Assembly: GCA_910586505.1 (NCBI GenBank)
Contig: CAJUGV010000015.1
Location: 1-35,670 of the forward strand
DNA length: 35,670 bases
Direction: 5' to 3'
Source of the DNA: an uncultured Paraprevotella sp.
Lineage (GTDB): Bacteria > Bacteroidota > Bacteroidia > Bacteroidales > Bacteroidaceae
Notes under the pieces: model-generated
The model's database searches: none
What the model saw: only the letters and a program-made list of their open reading frames with translations
What the model was told of the DNA's origin: nothing
In this document: positions 1 to 7,197 of the stretch, piece by piece
Layout: each line of letters starts with the position of its first letter
Position numbering within the stretch: the stretch's first letter is position 1
Position numbers and translations under genes: made by a program

Positions 1-141
1 GTTACCGGCGGGGAATTGTCGTTTATGTGGTTTATAGTTACCATACATATAGTTATCATATCGTTTATGTATGTGGTGTTTTGATATGTGGTGGTGTGTG
101 TAGAGAGGAAGGCAGATTGTTGTTTATGTATGTGTGGATTG

Positions 142-666
142 TTATGACTGGGATAATTGGTTGATAATGTTTTTTAAGGTTGCTCTCATTCCTGGTGACA
201 TCTTGTTGTCTTTCATGATGTCAATTTGGTTTTTGAATTCTGTTAGTAGTTCTGGGTAGAAACGACATTGTGCATAAGCTTGCTTAATGCATAATGACCT
301 TATTGCATAAGGTTCTGTAGAGTTAATTTTGGTGAGGCAAAAGTTGAGATAATCTGTGCGTAGATCATTTCTTGTAATTGGTTGTTTTTGTAAAAGGGTG
401 AGTAGAAGGCGAAGCTTTCCTTTATGTGGTGTTATCATAGCTTTGTTTATCAGGTCGTTTTTCTTTTTATATAGCCATTTGTTGTCTGTTGCTGAGAAAT
501 GTGTAAATATCCAAAGTGCATTATAGGATATACGCTCTTCTGTATCATTGATGAGTTTATACAACAATTTTTTGTGAGGATCGCCACAGCCTCCTTGCAT
601 AAGGCAAATCATTTTGTATAAATCTTCCTTGGTTAATCTTTTATTGAGTATTTTACGTAGTTCCAT
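142..666 (-). CDS. HEAT-like helical hypothetical protein, 174 aa
   Basis: The function is unknown. The protein has no signal peptide or membrane segment and should be cytoplasmic. It is rich in Leu, Lys and Asn and looks all-helical. The pattern of paired helices (for example 'ISYNALWIFTHF' near residue 47 and 'KLRLLLTLLQKQP' near residue 84) resembles HEAT/armadillo-type scaffold proteins, and I recognise it as like a family of hypothetical proteins common in Bacteroides. The start is an ATG with little Shine-Dalgarno signal. It stands alone on the minus strand; the next gene on the right is divergent and 600 bp away. The family resemblance is from memory; a helical-repeat fold is an inference. 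Confidence 0.7.
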   Translation of the reverse strand: MELRKILNKRLTKEDLYKMICLMQGGCGDPHKKLLYKLINDTEERISYNALWIFTHFSATDNKWLYKKKNDLINKAMITPHKGKLRLLLTLLQKQPITRNDLRTDYLNFCLTKINSTEPYAIRSLCIKQAYAQCRFYPELLTEFKNQIDIMKDNKMSPGMRATLKNIINQLSQS

Positions 667-1281
667 TATCCTGCAAATTTATATATAATCTATGGTTGCC
701 TATAGTATTTAGCTTCTTTTTTTATCGTATTTTCAAAAGTCAATGAAGTGGGAGGGAGTGTTTGAATGAGATAAAAGCCAATATAGAGAATGGATGCAAT
801 TGAATTTTTTGAGATCTAGTACGATCAATGGGATGTATGATTTGTTTGGAATGGATAATTGAGAGGAAGAAGCTTGTCATGGCGTATGTTTATTATTAGC
901 TGTAATTTTGTCGGTTAATGTTGCCTCCTAAAAGTAATAAGAGAGGGATACGTGATAGAACTAGAATATTCAGTTTTAAGAATGTGTGAGCTTGTAATAA
1001 AATAATTTTATTTATCTCGTCACAATATATATTATTTTTAGTATAACTGCTTTTAAGGATACTGAATAAATGATATTTTATTTCCGTCTCTCTTTTTTTT
1101 TGCTCTATATTTGCTACAGACATTTATTACTGATGTCGAGTGATTCAAACACTAAGATAAGTTATGAAGAAAGGAGAGTTTATGAGAAGTATGAGAAAAA
1201 GCCTTCATCGGGGGCCACCTTTTTAGTAGTGGGAAAGTAAAGAGAGTATGGATCTTATTACAAACTTAAAATTGAGAGATT
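667..1281. other. AT-rich intergenic stretch
   Basis: This 615-bp stretch holds no gene I can support. A 75-codon minus-strand frame (896-1123) begins with ATG but has low-complexity, AT-driven composition, no clear ribosome site and no recognisable motif. A 20-codon plus-strand frame (1164-1226) has an AAGGAGAG-like ribosome site before its second ATG and lies upstream of the catalase gene; it is too short to judge. I see no TAnnTTTG promoter element directly ahead of the catalase. Confidence 0.4.
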
Positions 1282-2229
1282 ATGTTTTATCATGTGAAAG
1301 ATTTGCAGTTTAATGCACGAGTATCCAAACCTGATCCGCGTTTTGCACGCATCATGCTTGAAGCATTTGGAGGAGCTAATGGAGAATTAAAATCAGCGAT
1401 GCAGTATTTTGTACAGGCATTTAGTTGTCGCAATCCGTATCCTGACAAGTATGATATGTTAATGGATATTGCAACAGAGGAATTGGGGCATTTGGAAATT
1501 GTAGGAGCAACCATACAGATGTTGCTCGGCCCAGTGGGAGGAGAAATGAAAGATGCAGTGGAGATAACCCCTCTGAATGCTATGATGAACGGTAAAGCAG
1601 TGAAGGAGGATTTTATTCATCAGGCTTATACCAATCCATTCTTTTTGGTAGCTGCGCCGGGTAGTCCTTCATTGACGGATAGTAATGGTAATCCTTGGTG
1701 TGCTACTTATGTTTCGGCTTGCGCTGATCTGACGGTAGATTTACGTTCCAACATGGCAGGTGAGAGTAGAGCTAAGATTGGTTATGAAAATTTGCTGCAT
1801 TTTACTGATGATCCTTTGGTAAGAGAAACACTAATGTTTTTGATGACACGTGAGGTTACACATTACCAGCAGTTTGAAGCAGCTTTGGAGACTATACAGC
1901 CTAATTTCCCTCCAGGAGCTTTACAGACATCGCCTAAGTACAGTAATTTATATTTTAATCTGTCACAGGGTGAAGATGTTCGCGGACCATGGAATGAAGG
2001 ACCTAGTACACAGTTGAAAGAAGATTGGCAGTATATAGAGAATCCTCTTAAGGAAGTGAGAGATACCAATGGGCTGATCGAAAGAGAACCCAAGGGAACT
2101 GATAGAACTGAAGAAGAAATGCGTCAGATGGATAAAAAGTTGTCCAAAGAGCATAGTGCCGAAGTCTTGTCATCTGTACCCGACAATAACATGTGCTGGT
2201 GCAATTATATGAATCAGAAAAAGAAGTGA
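1282..2229 (+). CDS. Manganese (non-heme) catalase, 315 aa
   Basis: Dismutates hydrogen peroxide to water and oxygen at a di-manganese centre in a four-helix bundle; acts in the cytoplasm. The metal ligands of the family are all visible at the expected spacing: E35 (in GELKSAMQ), E67 and H70 (ATEELGHLE), E161 (AGESRAKIGYE) and H194 (REVTHYQQF). Length is typical of the family (about 270-315 aa). The C-terminus after residue 270 is charged and ends in an unusual C-W-C motif. Three small genes follow on the same strand (Lys-rich, LEA-like, membrane), which suggests a stress-response group. Family members are often linked to spore or envelope stress; the role here in an anaerobe is inferred to be peroxide defence. 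Confidence 0.95.
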   Translation: MFYHVKDLQFNARVSKPDPRFARIMLEAFGGANGELKSAMQYFVQAFSCRNPYPDKYDMLMDIATEELGHLEIVGATIQMLLGPVGGEMKDAVEITPLNAMMNGKAVKEDFIHQAYTNPFFLVAAPGSPSLTDSNGNPWCATYVSACADLTVDLRSNMAGESRAKIGYENLLHFTDDPLVRETLMFLMTREVTHYQQFEAALETIQPNFPPGALQTSPKYSNLYFNLSQGEDVRGPWNEGPSTQLKEDWQYIENPLKEVRDTNGLIEREPKGTDRTEEEMRQMDKKLSKEHSAEVLSSVPDNNMCWCNYMNQKKK

Positions 2230-2272
2230 GTAAATGATTTATTATTAAAAGGATAATATAAAAAATACGATT

Positions 2273-2437
2273 ATGAAAGCAACTGTAGAAAACAAAAAGA
2301 CTGCTGTTAAGAAGGAAGTTAAACAAACAGCTTGTGCGAAAGCTTGTAATGCAAAGCATTCCGAGCATAAGAAAGAAACTGTTCGATCAACTGAAAAAGA
2401 GAAGGGAACTTCACATAAAGGAACAGTTAAGAAATAA
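2273..2437 (+). CDS. Small Lys/His/Cys-rich protein, 54 aa
   Basis: A short reading frame, ATG to TAA, lying 43 bp after the catalase stop and on the same strand. About a third of the residues are lysine; the middle holds TACAKACNAKHSEH, two cysteines and two histidines that could bind a metal ion. An AAAGGATAA purine stretch sits about 20 bases upstream. No signal peptide or hydrophobic segment is present, so it should be a soluble basic peptide. I do not recognise a family. The highly biased composition, the position between catalase and the LEA-like gene and a clean start and stop make it likely to be real. It could act as a nucleic-acid- or metal-binding stress peptide, but that is only inference. 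Confidence 0.6.
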   Translation: MKATVENKKTAVKKEVKQTACAKACNAKHSEHKKETVRSTEKEKGTSHKGTVKK

Positions 2438-2547
2438 CCTTTCGGAGGTAAGATAATTATAAGCTTCTGGCGAAGTATCAGCTATACTGAAATTCCCTAG
2501 AAACTATGAAAAAATTAAATTAGTATTCATTTATAAATTATACAGTT

Positions 2548-2892
2548 ATGACTAAGATATTAATTATTGCATTGGCAGTAACAGGAGTATTGGCTATAAT
2601 AGCTTGCAAGTATAGAAACGATTCATGTAAGAAGAATTGTACATTTGAGAACATTGGAAGTTCGGCTGATCGCGCAGTGGATAAAGCTTCGGAGAAAACT
2701 AAAGAAGGGGTTGACAAAGTCAAAGAAACTTGGAAGGACACCAAAGAGGATGTTAAGGAAGGAGCCGAAAATGTAAAGGAAGAGGCTAAGGAAGGCTTTG
2801 AGAAAGCAAAAAAAAGTATTAAGAAAGGAGCTCAGAATGTAAAAGAAGAATTCCAGGATGTTAAAGAGAACGTTAAGGATAAACTTGACTGA
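2548..2892 (+). CDS. LEA-like / YtxH-like coiled lipoprotein, 114 aa
   Basis: Residues 1-19 form a short hydrophobic signal ending in I-I-A before Cys20, a good lipobox, so the protein is probably lipidated and exported. The rest (about 35-114) is a run of amphipathic repeats rich in Lys, Glu, Asp and Ala with repeated V-K-E motifs (VDKVKETWKD, DVKEGAENVKEEAKEG, NVKEEFQDVKENVKD), typical of late-embryogenesis-abundant and YtxH/apolipophorin-like stress proteins. Such segments are disordered in solution and fold as helices on membranes or under drying. It sits between the small basic peptide and a small membrane protein downstream of the catalase. The lipobox and repeats are seen; the protective role is known for the class and inferred here. 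Confidence 0.75.
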   Translation: MTKILIIALAVTGVLAIIACKYRNDSCKKNCTFENIGSSADRAVDKASEKTKEGVDKVKETWKDTKEDVKEGAENVKEEAKEGFEKAKKSIKKGAQNVKEEFQDVKENVKDKLD

Positions 2893-2925
2893 GGATAAGG
2901 ATTAATCTATTAAAATCAAACTGTC

Positions 2926-3114
2926 ATGATAGGATGGATTATTTGGCTGGTTGGTATGATACTTACCTTAAAGGCCGCTTATGAAATTTGGTTGTTGAAT
3001 GTTCCAATGATCAAGAGGATTATAGCCATTATTCTTATTTTCGTAACTAGTTGGGTGGGACTTTTGTTCTATTACTTATTTGCTAGAAAACGATTACAGT
3101 CTTGGCTGAGTTGA
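2926..3114 (+). CDS. Small membrane protein, PLDc_N-like, 62 aa
   Basis: Two membrane spans fill almost the whole protein (about residues 3-20 and 31-52), separated by a short polar link. The second half, TSWVGLLFYYLFARK, resembles the PLDc_N domain (phospholipase D-nuclease N-terminal-like): a Trp, Gly and Tyr-Tyr pattern followed by basic residues. It follows the LEA-like gene by 33 bp and precedes a strong terminator, so it probably ends the catalase transcript. Proteins with this domain alone are found in cell-envelope stress loci, but no biochemical role is established. The membrane topology is clear from the sequence; the domain name is a resemblance. Confidence 0.7.
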   Translation: MIGWIIWLVGMILTLKAAYEIWLLNVPMIKRIIAIILIFVTSWVGLLFYYLFARKRLQSWLS

Positions 3115-3144
3115 AACGTTATTCTCTAATGATCAAGTAAAAGA

Positions 3145-3185
3145 GAGCGGCATCGGATTGGTTTAAACCAATCTGTATGCCGCTC
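3145..3185 (+). terminator. Terminator after the catalase cluster
   Basis: GAGCGGCAT and ATGCCGCTC form a long stem, extended inside by GATTGGTTT/AAACCAATC with one unpaired region. The structure is strong but the T-run after it is weak, so its efficiency is uncertain. It starts about 30 bp after the last stop codon of the cluster. Confidence 0.7.
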
Positions 3186-3462
3186 GAATCGTATTTCTAT
3201 CTGTTGTTTTAAATATTCATTGTTAAGGCTGGACGGAGTTTGAGGTTTATCTTGGATGCCAGTTCTTATTTTAATAAGAATTTTTGTATTCGTCATACAC
3301 GTGATTGAATATTAAGGTCAGTCGTGTTACCCATTGCTTTAGGCATATATACAGTCACTGGTAGAGGATGGTTTTTATTTCGTTTTCGTAAGAAAGCAGA
3401 TTGAAAGTTCTGTTAAGTGAGAAGCTTCAATGTGGATCTTGCTGTTGCTAATATTCAAGTAT
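3186..3462. other. Non-coding stretch beside the transposon target
   Basis: No gene is visible. A small hairpin at 3263-3280 (TTCTTAT, 4-base loop, ATAAGAA) is followed by TTTTT and could act as a second, weak terminator. The stretch is continuous with 7718 onward once the transposon is removed. The rejoined sequence shows no obvious interrupted gene. Confidence 0.5.
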
Positions 3463-3470
3463 AAATTTTA
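3463..3470. repeat. Target-site duplication, left copy
   Basis: AAATTTTA directly abuts the left end of the element and is repeated exactly at 7710-7717. Eight-base duplications are the known product of IS1595-family transposition. Confidence 0.93.
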
Positions 3471-3556
3471 GGTACTGATATACATATCTACACTGGAAAA
3501 TCATAGAAAGGCTGGAGTCGGGAAATCCCCGAACCAGTCTTTTCTATTTATTTAAC
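3471..3556 (+). repeat. Left terminal inverted repeat, 86 bp
   Basis: Begins GGTACTGATATACATATC and is the exact reverse complement of 7624-7709. Its inner half (3503-3547) can fold into an imperfect hairpin (ATAGAAA/TTTCTAT, CTGG/CCAG, TCGGG/CCCGA) followed by a T-rich tail, so the repeat also looks like a transcription terminator. At 86 bp it is much longer than the roughly 15-40 bp ends usual for insertion sequences. Confidence 0.95.
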
Positions 3557-3580
3557 TATTCTCTTTCCTTTATCGTCAAA

Positions 3581-3615
3581 ACAAAAGCCGAAAACATACT
3601 TGTATCGGCTTTTGT
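3581..3615. terminator. Hairpin just inside the left end
   Basis: ACAAAAGCCGA pairs with TCGGCTTTTGT over 11 bp with a 13-base loop. On either strand the 3' arm ends in a T-rich stretch, so it may stop read-through in both directions. It may shield the transposase gene from outside transcription. Confidence 0.5.
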
Positions 3616-3861
3616 TATTGCCATGTTGTTGAAATATTGTGCAGAAAAATTTCGATTATATTAGCATGACAACTATATAACGTATTTTTCCATACCATCT
3701 TCACATCATTTAACTCAAATCCGACTTACTCCGCCTTCTACTTTTTCGTTATACGCACAGGAGATTATCAGATTTTTATCAAGATTTTCTCCGTGAACTC
3801 ATTGTTGAACAAATCAATCTTTGTAAATTGTAACATCATTAAAAGTTTGGAGGACAGCCTT
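3616..3861. other. Upstream region of the transposase gene
   Basis: About 245 bp between the internal hairpin and the transposase start. An imperfect -7 element (AATCTTTG, in place of TAnnTTTG) lies about 40 bp before the ATG. A GGAGGA ribosome site is at 3849-3854. A frame starting at GTG 3793 runs into the gene but has no ribosome site. Confidence 0.4.
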
Positions 3862-4794
3862 ATGAAAGACCCATTTGAACTTAATGCTAAATCAATCATG
3901 GCTCTTTATGAACTCTTTCCTACGGAAGAAGCCTGTATTAAACATCTTGAAGCCATTAATTGGCATGGAAAACCTGTTTCACCATTTGATAAGACCTCTA
4001 AAGTTTATAAATTGAAAAGTAGCAAATATCGCTGTAAGAATACAGGTAAGAACTTTACCGTTCGTACAGGTACGATGTTTGAAAAGACAAAGATAAGTTT
4101 GCGTAAATGGTTTATCGCCATTTGGCTTGTAACCAATCATAAAACAGGTCTTTCCTCCTACCAACTTGCAAGTGATATAGAGGTCACGCAAAAGACAGCA
4201 TGGTATATGTTGCATAAAATACGTCATGCAATGCGCCTCGCCAATGAGAACTTCTTAGAAGAAGCAGTTGAAATAGACGAAACTCTTGTTGGCGGAAGAA
4301 ACGGAAATCGTCATTGGGATAAGAAAGTACCTCATTCACAAGGACGCTCCCACAAGGACAAAGCACCTGTCGTTGGAATGATACAACGGAAAAATCTGAT
4401 GAATGCACGGGTAACACCTGACACCAAAGCCAACACCCTTTCTGCATTTATCAGAGAATTTGTACATCCCGATGCCATTATTTACACAGACGAAAACGAT
4501 GCCTACAATCAAATCGGAAGAAGTTATGAACGTCACTATGTCGACCACAGCAAGAAACTGTATAGTTATGCCAGCATAACGACTAATAGAATTGAGGGTG
4601 CTTGGACGCATTTCAAGCGTATGGTTAAAGGAACATATAGAACTCTACTTAAAAAGTATTTGCAGAAATATGTTGATGAGTTCGTGTATAGGTATAATCT
4701 GAGGGACATCAGCAATTCAGACCGATTTAACTGTTTCATCTGCTGCGCTGACACACGTTATACATACAAGCAAATCAGAAAATCAGCGGCTTAA
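3862..4794 (+). CDS. IS1595-family (ISXO2-like) transposase, 310 aa
   Basis: Catalyses DNA cutting and joining of the element ends. The RNase H-like catalytic core is recognisable: D139 in VEIDETLVGG, D210 in IIYTDEND, and N242/E245 in TNRIEGAWTHFKR, the third acidic position of the family. A helix-turn-helix-like segment lies near residues 97-125. Members normally open with a zinc ribbon of four cysteines; here the first pair is missing (HGKPVSPFDK) and only one Cys (58) remains in the second, so the ribbon is degenerate. The start is the ATG at 3862, preceded by GGAGGA at good spacing, rather than the GTG 69 bp upstream. The next gene starts 2 bases after its stop. Confidence 0.93.
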   Translation: MKDPFELNAKSIMALYELFPTEEACIKHLEAINWHGKPVSPFDKTSKVYKLKSSKYRCKNTGKNFTVRTGTMFEKTKISLRKWFIAIWLVTNHKTGLSSYQLASDIEVTQKTAWYMLHKIRHAMRLANENFLEEAVEIDETLVGGRNGNRHWDKKVPHSQGRSHKDKAPVVGMIQRKNLMNARVTPDTKANTLSAFIREFVHPDAIIYTDENDAYNQIGRSYERHYVDHSKKLYSYASITTNRIEGAWTHFKRMVKGTYRTLLKKYLQKYVDEFVYRYNLRDISNSDRFNCFICCADTRYTYKQIRKSAA

Positions 4795-4795
4795 G

Positions 4796-5170
4796 ATGAA
4801 AAGAAGAAAAGAACCAACAGAATTTAAACTTGGAACAATCATTGTCCCCTATATTGAAATGTTCGATGAAGCAGTAGCCATAAGGACAGAGGGTGTACAA
4901 CTAATCATTGACACTTATTTCAACGACCTGTCTATTGATGATATTCCCCAGCAATATGTATTCACTTGGGACTGGCTTGGCAAAGGTTACAAGTTTACCG
5001 TAATAAATCACCTCTATAAGTCATCAAGGGCGAAAACAAAACGTGGCTTTAAGAAGTTACTCGCAGAGGCACTGCCATTGCTTATGGACCCTAAAAACGG
5101 ACTAATAAAAAAGCCGGAACTTAGTCCGGCTGATTTGAATAGGTTTAATGCTGTACTATCAATCAAGTAA
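4796..5170 (+). CDS. Transposon companion protein, 124 aa, unknown
   Basis: I do not recognise this protein. It starts one base after the transposase stop codon, so the two are almost surely translated from one message. It is soluble, with no signal peptide, a mixed charged composition, a basic N-terminus (MKRRKE) and a basic central segment (YKSSRAKTKRGFKK, about residues 74-87) that could touch nucleic acid. Tight coupling suggests a helper or regulator of transposition, but a passenger role is equally possible. Its 3' coding end contains the terminator hairpin of the oppositely oriented gene, whose stop is 2 bp away. Confidence 0.7.
   Translation: MKRRKEPTEFKLGTIIVPYIEMFDEAVAIRTEGVQLIIDTYFNDLSIDDIPQQYVFTWDWLGKGYKFTVINHLYKSSRAKTKRGFKKLLAEALPLLMDPKNGLIKKPELSPADLNRFNAVLSIK
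5105..5131 (-). terminator. Terminator for the leftward secreted-protein gene
   Basis: Read on the minus strand, AGCCGGA-CTAAGT-TCCGGCT is followed by TTTTTT. It lies inside the 3' coding end of the convergent 124-aa gene, about 40 bp past the stop of the secreted-protein gene. Confidence 0.75.
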
Positions 5171-5172
5171 TG

Positions 5173-5649
5173 CTATTTGTTTTTAATAGGAACTACTGAA
5201 AACACTGTATAAGTAGCAGGAATAGTAACGATTATTCCCTTTGGACTTTCAACCTCAGTATGAGAGCTTACACCGTTGTTATTCAGATACCAACTCAGTT
5301 TTTGCTTTGTTACGACAACGACCTTTCGTCCTGTCATCCTGTCCGCTCCTTCGTATGTATAAGATTCCTTTCCGCTACTTTTATATTTGACACCTAAATT
5401 AATAACATCACCTTGAACATTGATGTAAATACCGTATGTTTTGTCTGATCCATCATAGGAAATTTCAAGTTTTTGCGTCCAATGTTTCATGTCGTTGTCT
5501 GTTATTAAACAGCCTCTTTCATAGTTGCATAAACGGACGTTTCCATGAACCAACACTCCTTTGTCAGAAGTTACTGAATTTTGACCTTGGACATTAGCGA
5601 ATGCCCCAATCAGCATAATGAATACTGATAAAACGAAATACTTTTTCAT
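5173..5649 (-). CDS. Small secreted protein of the transposon, 158 aa
   Basis: The first 22 or so residues form a classical signal peptide (MKKYFVLSVFIMLIGAFANV then QGQ), so the mature protein should be periplasmic or exported. The rest is rich in Tyr, Val, Gly and Lys with alternating hydrophobic residues (KLEISYDG, YGIYINVQGD), suggesting a beta-rich fold of about 135 residues with two cysteines in CNYERGC. I know no family for it. The reading frame stays open for 89 codons upstream, but I chose the ATG at 5649 because the signal peptide begins there and because a promoter at 5887-5917 would place the transcript start inside the longer frame. A long folded leader precedes it. Confidence 0.75.
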   Translation of the reverse strand: MKKYFVLSVFIMLIGAFANVQGQNSVTSDKGVLVHGNVRLCNYERGCLITDNDMKHWTQKLEISYDGSDKTYGIYINVQGDVINLGVKYKSSGKESYTYEGADRMTGRKVVVVTKQKLSWYLNNNGVSSHTEVESPKGIIVTIPATYTVFSVVPIKNK

Positions 5650-5677
5650 AATGGCGAAATTTTTCAAGTTTTTCTCA

Positions 5678-5843
5678 GACAACCTGTGAGAATTTACGTT
5701 ATATGTGATAAAGTGGGTTGTCACCTGTGAAAACTCGAAAGCATCGCCAAACGCTTGTACAAAACACAGATGAGCAGCCCACTTGATATGAGCGCTCCCT
5801 GTGCCTCCTTTGTACTTAATTTGAATTTGGCGATTCTCGAGTT
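5678..5843 (-). ncRNA. Large folded leader RNA inside the transposon
   Basis: On the minus-strand transcript five nested helices stack into one long arm: 5837-5843 with 5732-5738 (7 bp), 5826-5834 with 5743-5751 (9 bp), 5809-5815 with 5757-5763 (7 bp), 5799-5803 with 5765-5769 (5 bp) and 5794-5797 with 5772-5775 (4 bp). A second hairpin follows, 5716-5722 with 5678-5684 (7 bp). All these pairs are perfect Watson-Crick. The internal loop between helices three and four contains a perfect AAAGGAGG, a ribosome-site sequence with no start codon after it. The structure lies between a strong promoter and the secreted-protein gene. It may be a cis-regulator or a free small RNA; I cannot name a family. 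Confidence 0.65.
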
Positions 5844-5886
5844 CTAAGGCACTTCTTTTTCGATATTTCTGTCTAAAAGACAAATG

Positions 5887-5917
5887 CAAAGTTAGTACAT
5901 TCTCTGTCGCAAACAAA
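5887..5917 (-). promoter_or_regulatory. Bacteroides-type promoter for leader and secreted protein
   Basis: On the minus strand TTTG (5917-5914), 19 bases, then TAACTTTG (5894-5887) match the Bacteroides sigma consensus TTTG-N19-21-TAnnTTTG exactly. Transcription would begin near 5880, giving a leader of about 230 bases before the ATG at 5649. Confidence 0.8.
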
Positions 5918-5939
5918 TTTCTACTTGAATTTTCTTTTA

Positions 5940-6542
5940 TTATTCTATAATATTGTAAGTTAATGGAAACGTTACACCCCCATCGAAAGATATTTCAATC
6001 GTCCTGTCTGCAAGCCTTGTTGGAATTATTGTCCAATCCTCATCTGGTACAGGATAAAACAAATAGTAATCACCCAAGTTTTTGACTTCCATATATTTAG
6101 AAATTCCATCAATATTTACTTGAAGGTTATGTGTACCACTTTCCAAAAGCAATTTACTTACTAACAGGTTTATCGTTATAATTTGTTCTGTCATTTCATC
6201 TCTCCCCGATGATGACGGTGGAAAATTTTCTTTCCAAACAGTTATCGTTTGTATTATCTCACCATTAGGTGTAATTTCTATGTCATCAGGATTAAGTGTT
6301 AAAAAGGATAATTGAAAAAAATCATTACCTGCGTCAATTGTCATGTTAGTGGTCATTCCTATTGTACAAAACCATGGGAGCCCTGCTTGGGTAATATTAA
6401 CTTTAGGTGAGAAACCGCCATCAGAAGATAAATTCAAGGATGTCGAACGGGTTTTTAAAAATGGATTTGGCCCACAAGCTACAGATATTTGGTCAGTTCC
6501 TTTACCTGAATCCGGAGTAGCTGTAATGAAATCTTTCTTCAT
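5940..6542 (-). CDS. BACON-like beta-sandwich passenger protein A, 200 aa
   Basis: Paralogue of the next gene upstream: both begin MKKDFIT-TPDSG and share R-S-T/S-S-L-N in the first 40 residues, a VP/LPWFCTIGM block near residues 56-65 and an ISFD...TYNI-type C-terminus. The N-terminal 50 residues follow the pattern of BACON/Ig-like beta-sandwich modules in Bacteroidetes (TPDSG ... RSTSLNL ... V-I-Q-G). There is no signal peptide, so it is not exported by the Sec route. It is last in a three-gene operon, 18 bp after its paralogue. Similar short 'ITVTPDSG' proteins occur in Bacteroides prophages and conjugative elements, from memory. The function is unknown; a structural or binding role is inferred from the fold. 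Confidence 0.7.
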   Translation of the reverse strand: MKKDFITATPDSGKGTDQISVACGPNPFLKTRSTSLNLSSDGGFSPKVNITQAGLPWFCTIGMTTNMTIDAGNDFFQLSFLTLNPDDIEITPNGEIIQTITVWKENFPPSSSGRDEMTEQIITINLLVSKLLLESGTHNLQVNIDGISKYMEVKNLGDYYLFYPVPDEDWTIIPTRLADRTIEISFDGGVTFPLTYNIIE

Positions 6543-6560
6543 AATCTAAAATAATATTTA

Positions 6561-7187
6561 TTAACGAATATCGTATGTTAGTTGGTAATTGTCATCATCG
6601 TCAAAGGAAATCTTAATGAGCTTTCCGAAAGAGGAACCTACAAAACGAACAAAAAGTAAAGGGTCCTTTTCGTTTTCAGGTAAGAACTGGGAATAACCAT
6701 TGCCCAATGAAATCTGTGTTAGTTTTATAATTTCGTTCCCCTCGTTTGCCACTCTAACTATAGGCTTAACTATATCCGTAATAGAATCTAAAACGATTAA
6801 AGAAAAACTTAAATACTGTTCAGTCATGGAATCTAATTGAGAATTTCCTATTGGAAATCTCTGTCTTGAAAATTGTAGCCTTTGAGTGAAATTTCCATCA
6901 GAATTAATGATTGGTAGAATATTTCGAGGAACTTCAATAAAGTTTGCTTCCCAATGAGTTTCGCCATTATCAAAGAAATGGTATGTAGCCATTCCTATTG
7001 TACAAAACCAAGGTACACCAAGCTGATTGACATTTACCGAAAGTGAGTTCCCTTTATTCGAAGCGAAGTTTAAGGAAGATGAGCGTGATTTTAAATCAAT
7101 ATTGGGGTCAACAGTTACTTGTACTTCTGTTCCCAAATTTCCGCTATCGGGAGTCACTGTAATAAAATCCTTTTTCATAATATTCAA
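6561..7187 (-). CDS. BACON-like beta-sandwich passenger protein B, 208 aa
   Basis: Second member of the tandem pair. Residues 4-55 repeat the TPDSG-(x)n-V-VTVDPN-RSSSLNF-VNVNQLG pattern of a BACON-like strand-rich domain; the VPWFCTIGMATY segment follows, then a domain unique to the pair ending in LIKISFDDDDNYQLTYDI. I list the frame from its first ATG; MNI precedes MKKDF, and the internal ATG at residue 4 matches the start of the paralogue and may be the true start. There is no signal or membrane segment. The paralogues are clearly diverged, so the duplication is old relative to the insertion of the element. No enzyme motif is visible. Confidence 0.7.
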   Translation of the reverse strand: MNIMKKDFITVTPDSGNLGTEVQVTVDPNIDLKSRSSSLNFASNKGNSLSVNVNQLGVPWFCTIGMATYHFFDNGETHWEANFIEVPRNILPIINSDGNFTQRLQFSRQRFPIGNSQLDSMTEQYLSFSLIVLDSITDIVKPIVRVANEGNEIIKLTQISLGNGYSQFLPENEKDPLLFVRFVGSSFGKLIKISFDDDDNYQLTYDIR

Positions 7188-7197
7188 TATTTATTGG

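Noticed and set aside
1..141. Repeats of GTTTATGTATGTG near the left window edge
   Set aside because: Three loose copies in T/G-rich low-complexity sequence with no regular spacing; not a CRISPR or defined repeat.
896..1123. A 75-codon minus-strand frame left of the catalase
   Set aside because: Low-complexity AT-driven composition and no clear start signals; not enough to call a gene.
3793..3861. GTG start that would lengthen the transposase by 23 residues
   Set aside because: No ribosome site before the GTG, whereas GGAGGA precedes the ATG at 3862 at correct spacing.
5650..5916. N-terminal extension of the secreted protein by 89 codons
   Set aside because: The signal peptide starts at the ATG at 5649, the promoter lies over the start of the extension, and the segment is better explained by the folded RNA. 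The open frame is nevertheless curious.
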